A model generated the notes under the pieces. It was given only the letters and a program-made list of their open reading frames with translations. It had not been told where the DNA came from and searched no databases. A program made the position numbers and the translations under genes. A DNA stretch of 11,899 nucleotides from AWTP1-13 sp035258605 (lineage in GTDB: Bacteria; Pseudomonadota; Alphaproteobacteria; Rhizobiales; Hyphomicrobiaceae). The DNA lies in NCBI GenBank assembly GCA_035258605.1, contig DATFXD010000109.1, positions 1-11,899 of the forward strand, read 5' to 3'. Below are positions 7,144-11,899 of the stretch, piece by piece. The first letter of the stretch is position 1. Every line of letters starts with the position of its first letter.

Positions 7144-7791
7144 CTAGCGCGGCCGAGCCGGCAAGCCACTACGGTTGAGACACGCCGCCAGGATTTCGAG
7201 GCCACCGTCGATCGCCTGCGACCAGGTCAGCGGGCAGGCGCTCGCCCGGCCCAGCCGATTGGTCGCGGGGTTTGCCAGGCCCGCGGGAATGTGGATGAAG
7301 CCGACGCGGCGGCCCGGCGCGTGGCGGGCCTTGGCGAGGGAATGATAGAGCGTGGCGTTGCATAAATATCCGCCCGCGTCGTGCGACAGGAATGCAGGGA
7401 TGCCGCGCTGGCGCAGCCTGAACACGATCCAGGCCACCGGCACGGTGACGCGCATGACCTCGGGGCCGCCGGCGTCGACGGCCTCGGCTGCGGGCAGGCT
7501 GCCGGCGGCGTCGGGCTCAAGCACGCACCGGTTCTGGCCGCGCAGCTCGAGTTCGAAGCCGCGGGCGCCGTTGGAGACGCCAAAATGCAGGAGGAGGTCG
7601 GGCCGTGCCTGCTCGATCAGGATCTCAAGCTGGCGCGGCGCCGCCAGCCATTCGGTCGGCAGCACGGCGACGCTCAGCGTGGTGCCCGGGAAGACACCCT
7701 TGGCCGCCGCTTCCAGCTCGCGGACGAGCCGCATGCTGGCGTTGACCGGGACCCCCGGGAACGGCGCAAAACCGGTCAGCAAGGCTCGCAT
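7144..7791 (-). CDS. pcp: Pyroglutamyl-peptidase I (pyrrolidone-carboxylate peptidase)
   Basis: This 215-residue protein has exactly the usual length of peptidase family C15. It opens with the family signature LLTGFAPFPGVPVNAS. The catalytic Cys is C144 in GGYLCNATLYHSL, the His is H167 in GFIHIPA, and a Glu at about 80-82 in GFELELRG fits the third catalytic position. The enzyme removes N-terminal pyroglutamate from peptides in the cytoplasm. The start ATG 7791 is preceded by AAGAGAC on this strand. An in-frame ATG at 7806 would add five residues with no better signal, and would give a length the family does not need. The start lies 16 nt inside the 3' end of meaB, so translation is probably coupled. 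No other peptidase gene is nearby. Confidence 0.92.
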   Translation of the reverse strand: MRALLTGFAPFPGVPVNASMRLVRELEAAAKGVFPGTTLSVAVLPTEWLAAPRQLEILIEQARPDLLLHFGVSNGARGFELELRGQNRCVLEPDAAGSLPAAEAVDAGGPEVMRVTVPVAWIVFRLRQRGIPAFLSHDAGGYLCNATLYHSLAKARHAPGRRVGFIHIPAGLANPATNRLGRASACPLTWSQAIDGGLEILAACLNRSGLPARPR

Positions 7792-8861
7792 GGCGTCTCT
7801 TGGCATGGCAACGGCGCATTGGGACCGGTAGCCGGCGCGGCACCGACGCCGATCAGGGCGGCGAGCCGGCCGGCGGCGAGCGCCGGCGTCAGGCGGCCGC
7901 ATCTGACGTCGTTCTCAATCGCCGACAACCGCTGCTGCGCCTCGGCATCGCGCTGAAAGGCCGACAGCAATCGCTCCCGCAACAAGCTGCGCATCCATTC
8001 GACCGCCTGGGCGCCGCGTCGCGCCGCGAACTCGCCGCTCGCCTGCATGATGCGGCGATGCTCAAGGATGCTACGCCAAATCTCGTCGAGCCCGCGGTTC
8101 TCCTGTGCCGAGATGGTTAGCACCGGTGGGGTCCAGTTTGGCGATGGCGGCACTAGGATGGCGAGCGCCGCCTGGTAGACCGCCGCCGCCTTGGTGGCGC
8201 GCGCGGCATTGTCGCCGTCGGCCTTGGTGATGGCGATGAGATCGGCGATCTCGCTGATGCCGCGCTTGATGCCCTGAAACTCATCGCCGCCGCCGGCCAG
8301 CAGCAGCACGACAAAGAAGTCGACCATGCCGGCCACGGCGATTTCCGACTGCCCAACGCCAACGGTTTCAACCAGGATCACATCGAAGCCGGCGGCTTCG
8401 ACCAGCAGCATGGTCTCGCGGGTCTTGCGGGCAACGCCGCCGAGCGTGCCGGAGGTCGGCGACGGCCGGATGAAGGCCTGCGGGCTCAGCGCCAGCCGCA
8501 CCATCCGCGTCTTGTCAGCCAGGATCGAGCCGCCGGAGCGGGTCGATGTCGGATCGACGGCCAGCACCGCGACGCGATGGCCGGCCGCGATCAGGTTGCT
8601 GCCGAGCTGGTCGATGGCGGTCGACTTGCCGGCACCGGGCACGCCGCTGATGCCGACGCGAAACGCCTGACCCTTAAGCGGCAGCAGGCGTTGCAGCAGC
8701 GCCTCGGCGAGCGCCATATGCTCGGCCTTCGAGCTCTCGATCAGGGTGATGGCCCGCGCGAGCATGGCCCGGTCGCCGGCGGTAACGCCGGCGACGTAGG
8801 CATCGAGCGAGACCGTGGCCTGGCGGCCGGTGGCTGACATCTGGGCGCCGTCTTCTGTCAT
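7776..8861 (-). CDS. meaB: MeaB/ArgK-family GTPase, chaperone of methylmalonyl-CoA mutase
   Basis: This 361-residue P-loop GTPase has Walker A GVPGAGKS at residues 73-80, the family segment DPTSTRSGGSILADKTRM at 103-120, VETVGVGQSE at 164-173 (Walker B and switch region) and the guanine-specificity motif TKAD at 212-215. MeaB proteins guard cobalamin loading and protect adenosylcobalamin-dependent methylmalonyl-CoA mutase from inactivation. No mutase gene is visible in this window. The start ATG 8861 gives MTEDGAQ; ATG 8840 (MSATGR) is an equally possible start seven codons later, and neither has a clear Shine-Dalgarno sequence. The C-terminus carries about 25 extra residues rich in Ala and Pro with three cysteines (ending PCQETPCEPC), past the usual end of the family, and overlaps the pcp start. 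It sits 56 nt downstream of the permease gene. Confidence 0.93.
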   Translation of the reverse strand: MTEDGAQMSATGRQATVSLDAYVAGVTAGDRAMLARAITLIESSKAEHMALAEALLQRLLPLKGQAFRVGISGVPGAGKSTAIDQLGSNLIAAGHRVAVLAVDPTSTRSGGSILADKTRMVRLALSPQAFIRPSPTSGTLGGVARKTRETMLLVEAAGFDVILVETVGVGQSEIAVAGMVDFFVVLLLAGGGDEFQGIKRGISEIADLIAITKADGDNAARATKAAAVYQAALAILVPPSPNWTPPVLTISAQENRGLDEIWRSILEHRRIMQASGEFAARRGAQAVEWMRSLLRERLLSAFQRDAEAQQRLSAIENDVRCGRLTPALAAGRLAALIGVGAAPATGPNAPLPCQETPCEPC

Positions 8862-8917
8862 CGTCGCAAGATCGGGAAAAAGCACGCACTCGGCAAGCGC
8901 TCGATTGCCGGCAAGGT

Positions 8918-9847
8918 TCAAGGCCGCGGCGTGGACCGCGGCTTGGACGGGGGGCTTGGCGGTACCGCACCGAGGCCGATGGCGGCCAACACCAGCGCCC
9001 CGCCCACCAGCGTCCAGGCATCGATGGTCTCGGCCAGGATCAGCGCCGAGGCGGCGAGCGCCGTCACCGGAACGGCGGCGGTGGTGAGGCCCGCCAGCCA
9101 GGTTTCGACCTCGGGCAACCCGCGGTACCACAGCCACAGGCAGAACACGCTGGCCGACAGCGCGTACCAGGTGGCCATCAACCACATGCCAACGGAGACC
9201 GCGGCAAGGTCGAAGGGCGCCGCCAGCAATGCCAGCGGCGCCGCAAAAATGAGCGCCACCACGTTGGCGCCGAGCGCCAGACGCAGCGGCTGGTAGGGCG
9301 GCGCCAGACGCTTGCCGAGGATCACGAAACTTGCCTCGCACAATACCGCCGCCACCACCAGCAGGTTGCCAACCACGGTCGCGCTGCCACGTTGCGCCCC
9401 GGTTGTCTCCACCACCAGCAGGCCGGCGACGGCGAGCGCCACGGCGCCGATCTGCGGCAGCCGCACGCGCTCGCCCATCACGAGGATGCCCAACAGCGCC
9501 GCCACCGCGGGCAGCGTCGCCGTGATGATGCCGGCGTCCGCCGCCGAGGTGCGCTTCAAGCCCTCAAACAGCAGCGCCGTGAAGCCGACCATGCCCACCA
9601 CCGCCATCGCCGCGAGGTCGCGACCTTGCCGCGCGGTCATGTGCTTAAGTCGCGGCCCCGGCTCGTGACGGGCGAGCACGGCCAGCGCCACGGTCGCCAG
9701 CAGGAAGCGAAACACCAAGACCATGTAGACCGGCAGTTCGGCGCTGATGGCTTTCGCCAGCACCACGTTGGCGCCGGTTAAAACCATGGCGGCGGCAAGC
9801 GACGATAGGGCGGCAAGCCGGCGCGCGAGCGACGACGGTTCTGTCAT
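8918..9847 (-). CDS. DMT-superfamily (EamA) permease
   Basis: This protein of 309 residues is strongly hydrophobic, with about ten membrane segments arranged as two repeated EamA halves. The first half runs from LSSLAAAMVLTGANVVLAKA to VALAVAGLLVVE. The second runs from VVGNLLVVAAVLCEASFVILGK to LVGGALVLAAIGLGAV, and a short Pro/Arg-rich tail follows. Members export or import small metabolites such as amino acids across the inner membrane; the substrate cannot be told. The start is uncertain: ATG 9847 gives MTEPSS, while GTG 9871 adds eight residues directly after an in-frame TGA. ATG 9847 is chosen as the more conventional codon, and no strong ribosome site decides it. It is the first gene of the permease-meaB-pcp group and is divergent from the DUF900 hydrolase gene. 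Confidence 0.9.
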   Translation of the reverse strand: MTEPSSLARRLAALSSLAAAMVLTGANVVLAKAISAELPVYMVLVFRFLLATVALAVLARHEPGPRLKHMTARQGRDLAAMAVVGMVGFTALLFEGLKRTSAADAGIITATLPAVAALLGILVMGERVRLPQIGAVALAVAGLLVVETTGAQRGSATVVGNLLVVAAVLCEASFVILGKRLAPPYQPLRLALGANVVALIFAAPLALLAAPFDLAAVSVGMWLMATWYALSASVFCLWLWYRGLPEVETWLAGLTTAAVPVTALAASALILAETIDAWTLVGGALVLAAIGLGAVPPSPPSKPRSTPRP

Positions 9848-9898
9848 GCGTTTGCCAAATCTCGTTGCCACTCATCCGATGCCGGCTCGCGTCTGAAG

Positions 9899-9915
9899 CG
9901 GTCCGCTGCGGACCG
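9899..9915. promoter_or_regulatory. Perfect 8-bp inverted repeat in a divergent promoter region, possible operator
   Basis: CGGTCCGC and GCGGACCG flank a single central base, forming a 17-bp near-palindrome in the 140-bp gap between the divergent permease and DUF900 hydrolase genes. Its position suits a dimeric regulator acting on one or both promoters. It could also form a hairpin if transcribed. Binding is inferred from symmetry and position only. Confidence 0.4.
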
Positions 9916-9975
9916 TGATTGCGACCGAGCTGTCGTTTCCCGTAAGCTGGGTGCCGCCAGGCGGACGAGGGATCA

Positions 9976-9982
9976 GGGGAGG
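9976..9982 (+). promoter_or_regulatory. Ribosome binding site of the DUF900 hydrolase gene
   Basis: GGGGAGG ends 5 nt before ATG 9988, a near-ideal Shine-Dalgarno sequence that fixes this start. Confidence 0.75.
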
Positions 9983-9987
9983 CCACC

Positions 9988-11457
9988 ATGCGCGAACTTT
10001 CGCCGGCAGCCATCAACATTGCCATTCTGGCCGGCGGCCTCTTTCTCTACGCGCTGATCTGGTACTTGACGAGAGGGTTGCCGCGCTTTGCCAAGGTGCT
10101 GGCGCGCTTGTTGCCGCTGGGCCTGGTGCTGCCGGCGATGATCCTGCTGTCCGACCACAATTCCCCGCTCAGGACCCGCGTCGCGACCGCGCCACCACCC
10201 CCGGCGGCACGCCCGGAGCCGCCGCCCGCCAGCGCGCCGCCCGCGACGGCGCCGACCACCTCGGCGCCGGCGCCCGCCAGTCCGCCGCCGCCGGTTGCTC
10301 AGCCGGCAGCGCCCTCGCCTCCGGCCACCGACAGTGCGCCGCCGGCCGCACCGACCGGCGCCGAGAAGGGCCAGAGCCGCTCGTTCGGCGGCCCGCCACC
10401 CGGCGTGCCCGCCCAATCACAAGACGAGTGGGATGTGGTGCCGGTGCTTTACGGCACCGATCGGACCCGCAAGGATGAGCCCAAGCGCATCATCTATACG
10501 TCCGAGCGGGCGCGGCGGCTCGAACTCGGCCACGCGCTGGTGACCGTCCCCAAGACGCATCAAGTGCCCAACATCGAGCGCCCGTTCGCCATCCGCATCC
10601 CCTACTTCCAGGTCACGGTCTACGAAGGCGCAGAGGATCCCAAGAACCATTTCACCATCAAGGAAATGACGGTCCTGACCGCCGATCAGTTCCTCGCCAA
10701 GGCGCGCGAGCGCGTCAACGGCAGTCGCGCCTTCAAGGATCAGGCGGTGGTGTTCGTACACGGCTACAACAATTCTTTTGACTACGCCCTCTATCGCACG
10801 GCGCAAATGGCCTACGACCTCAAGTTCGACGGCGCCGCCTTTCTCTACAGCTGGCCGTCGCTCGGCGACTTCAGCGGTTATGGCTACGACCGCGAGAGCT
10901 CGGTGCAGGCGGAGCCTTATCTGCGCCAGTTTCTCGAACTCGTCGTCAAGGACACCGGCGCTAAGGGTGTGAGCATCATCGCCCATAGCATGGGCAACCT
11001 TCCCTTGCTGCAGGTGTTGCGCGATCTGGGCCCCAGCCTGCCACCCGACGTGCGGCTGAACCAGATCATCATGGCCGCGCCCGACGTCGATCGGAATGTG
11101 TTTGAGAATATCGCGGCGGATCTGCAGAAGTGGGGGCGGGGGGTCACGCTTTATGCCTCCGCCAACGACCGCGCCATGCAGGCCGCGCGCCGCGTCGCCG
11201 GCGGCATACCGCGCGCCGGCGACGTTCCCGTCGACGGCCCGGTCATCCTGGACGGCATCGACACCATCGACGTGACGCAGACGAGCCTCGACTACCTGGC
11301 GCTCAATCACTCGATCTACGCGGAAAAATCGGCGCTCATCAACGACATCGGTCTGCTGCTGCAGACCGGGGAACGCCCGCCCGACAAGCGCATCCCGATT
11401 CTCGAACCGATCGAATCGAGCAAGGGCAGGTTTTGGCGCTACCCCGCCATGCACTAA
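9988..11457 (+). CDS. Membrane-anchored alpha/beta hydrolase, DUF900 type
   Basis: This 489-residue protein has three parts. Residues 8-54 hold two hydrophobic segments (about 8-28 and 41-54) separated by a basic loop (R30, R33, K36, R40). Residues 66-145 form a Pro/Ala/Ser-rich, probably unstructured linker. From about 150 on lies the DUF900-type alpha/beta hydrolase domain: VPVLYGTDR, FVHGYNNSF (oxyanion loop, near 257-264), FLYSWPS, the nucleophile Ser334 in AHSMGN, an Asp in APDVDRN (366 or 368) and His441 in LNHSIY. The triad looks complete, so esterase or lipase activity is expected; the substrate is unknown. By the positive-inside rule the basic loop is cytoplasmic, which puts the catalytic domain in the periplasm. 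The gene stands alone, with a strong ribosome site and a divergent neighbour. Confidence 0.88.
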   Translation: MRELSPAAINIAILAGGLFLYALIWYLTRGLPRFAKVLARLLPLGLVLPAMILLSDHNSPLRTRVATAPPPPAARPEPPPASAPPATAPTTSAPAPASPPPPVAQPAAPSPPATDSAPPAAPTGAEKGQSRSFGGPPPGVPAQSQDEWDVVPVLYGTDRTRKDEPKRIIYTSERARRLELGHALVTVPKTHQVPNIERPFAIRIPYFQVTVYEGAEDPKNHFTIKEMTVLTADQFLAKARERVNGSRAFKDQAVVFVHGYNNSFDYALYRTAQMAYDLKFDGAAFLYSWPSLGDFSGYGYDRESSVQAEPYLRQFLELVVKDTGAKGVSIIAHSMGNLPLLQVLRDLGPSLPPDVRLNQIIMAAPDVDRNVFENIAADLQKWGRGVTLYASANDRAMQAARRVAGGIPRAGDVPVDGPVILDGIDTIDVTQTSLDYLALNHSIYAEKSALINDIGLLLQTGERPPDKRIPILEPIESSKGRFWRYPAMH

Positions 11458-11762
11458 CGGCGTTGCCGCCCGCCCACGCAAAGCGGCCGGAAGGCAACGG
11501 CCATGGAAGCGCTCTGCGGGCATTCAATCGCACGACGTCGGGTTGCCGACCGCTCGTCATGGGCCAAATCCGCCGGCGCTGCCGCACGCGACCCGATGCC
11601 GCTCAGGCCGCACTTCGCAACTGGCTTGGCATCGCCAAAGCGCATGCGGCTTGGCGCACACGAGCTGTTCGCTGCCAGCGCCTGCCCCCCAACCCAATCG
11701 AGGGACGACTATTCGGCTAAGATATTGATATGCCTGAAACCGCCTGGCGATTTACGCGCTGG
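11458..11762. other. Intergenic region of about 300 bp without a convincing gene
   Basis: It holds an inverted repeat, CGTTGCC (11461-11467) and GGCAACG (11493-11499), just after the hydrolase stop. This might act as a weak terminator, but the loop is 25 nt long and no T-run follows. A frame at 11503-11766 begins with ATG but encodes an unrecognisable protein without a good ribosome site. A short AT-richer patch lies at about 11706-11733. No RNA gene was recognised. Confidence 0.5.
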
Positions 11763-11899
11763 CTAGCACCTCATCCGCGCCGCCTCCGCCTCGAACAGCA
11801 AGCCGGAAAGGCCTTTGCCGCGCGCCGAGGCGAGGTACAAGGCGAGCGTTGCCATGTCCGGCTCGCTGCGCAGGATCGGATCCATGCCCAGCGGCAGCG
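11763..11899 (-). CDS. C-terminal end of an unidentified protein, cut by the window edge
   Basis: The minus-strand frame ending at TAG (11763-11765) is open to the right edge and encodes 44 residues. It includes DPILRSEPDMATLALYLASA and then a GLSGLLFEAEAARM stretch. Codon third positions are mostly G or C as in the real genes here, and the composition is that of an ordinary folded, partly helical protein. I do not recognise the family. The LAS...GLSG pattern faintly resembles the tail of short-chain dehydrogenases, but that is too weak to assign a function. The gene is convergent with the DUF900 hydrolase gene. Confidence 0.55.
   Translation of the reverse strand, partial: LPLGMDPILRSEPDMATLALYLASARGKGLSGLLFEAEAARMRC

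Noticed and set aside
8918..9341. Extension of meaB upstream into the permease region (start as far as 9341)
   Set aside because: The added sequence overlaps the membrane permease gene in another frame and is Arg/Gly/Ala-rich. The MeaB family starts close to ATG 8861 or 8840.
10417..11523. Long open frame of 368 codons on the minus strand opposite the DUF900 hydrolase
   Set aside because: It lies antisense to a gene with an intact catalytic triad and has no recognisable domain.
11503..11766. Plus-strand frame of 87 codons after the DUF900 hydrolase
   Set aside because: No convincing ribosome site, no recognisable domain, and an Arg/Ala/Pro-rich composition like non-coding GC-rich frames. 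Its end overlaps a better-looking minus-strand gene end.
1..11899. CRISPR arrays, insertion sequences, tRNA genes or riboswitches
   Set aside because: No regularly spaced repeats, transposase-like frames, terminal inverted repeats or tRNA-like segments were seen on reading the sequence by eye.

Overview
The window is high-GC, densely coded proteobacterial chromosome. Strong G/C third-position bias, gene types and protein style (a Rhizobium etli-type asparaginase, a CoxMSL-like molybdenum hydroxylase, a ComL-free grxC, a DUF900-type hydrolase) suggest an alphaproteobacterium, for example a soil member of Rhodospirillales or Hyphomicrobiales. That placement is inference. I found no insertion sequences, CRISPR arrays, tRNA or rRNA genes, and nothing points to recent transfer.

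Layout. (1) Positions 1-1558, plus strand: the 3' part of a PQQ-type (sorbosone/glucose dehydrogenase family) beta-propeller dehydrogenase, then a secreted two-haem cytochrome c. This is a typical periplasmic dehydrogenase plus electron acceptor pair. (2) 1661-1918, minus strand: glutaredoxin 3 (grxC), convergent with the cytochrome gene. (3) 2210-7093, plus strand: a compact operon encoding the FAD, [2Fe-2S] and molybdopterin subunits of a xanthine dehydrogenase/CO dehydrogenase-family hydroxylase, followed 25 nt later by a zinc-type (R. etli-like) L-asparaginase family protein. (4) 7144-9847, minus strand: an operon read in the order DMT/EamA permease, meaB (the GTPase chaperone of methylmalonyl-CoA mutase) and pcp (pyroglutamyl-peptidase I); meaB and pcp overlap. 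(5) 9988-11457, plus strand: a membrane-anchored alpha/beta hydrolase of the DUF900 type with a long Pro/Ala linker, divergent from the permease gene. (6) 11458-11762: no convincing gene. (7) 11763-11899, minus strand: the C-terminal end of an unidentified protein running off the window.

The most notable unit is region 3. The large subunit has the molybdenum-cofactor motifs and the catalytic Glu of the family, but its active-site loop reads QYRAVGHP. That is neither the AYRCSFR of true CO dehydrogenase nor the AYRGAGR of form II enzymes, so CO is unlikely to be the substrate. The tightly linked asparaginase-family enzyme, with every expected catalytic and metal-binding residue present, suggests a pathway in which a nitrogen-containing compound is hydroxylated and an amide is hydrolysed. 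The junction between the [2Fe-2S] and large-subunit genes carries an unusual 15-nt tandem repeat of ATG-containing units and an out-of-frame, well-placed ATG, which leaves the true start of the large subunit unsettled.
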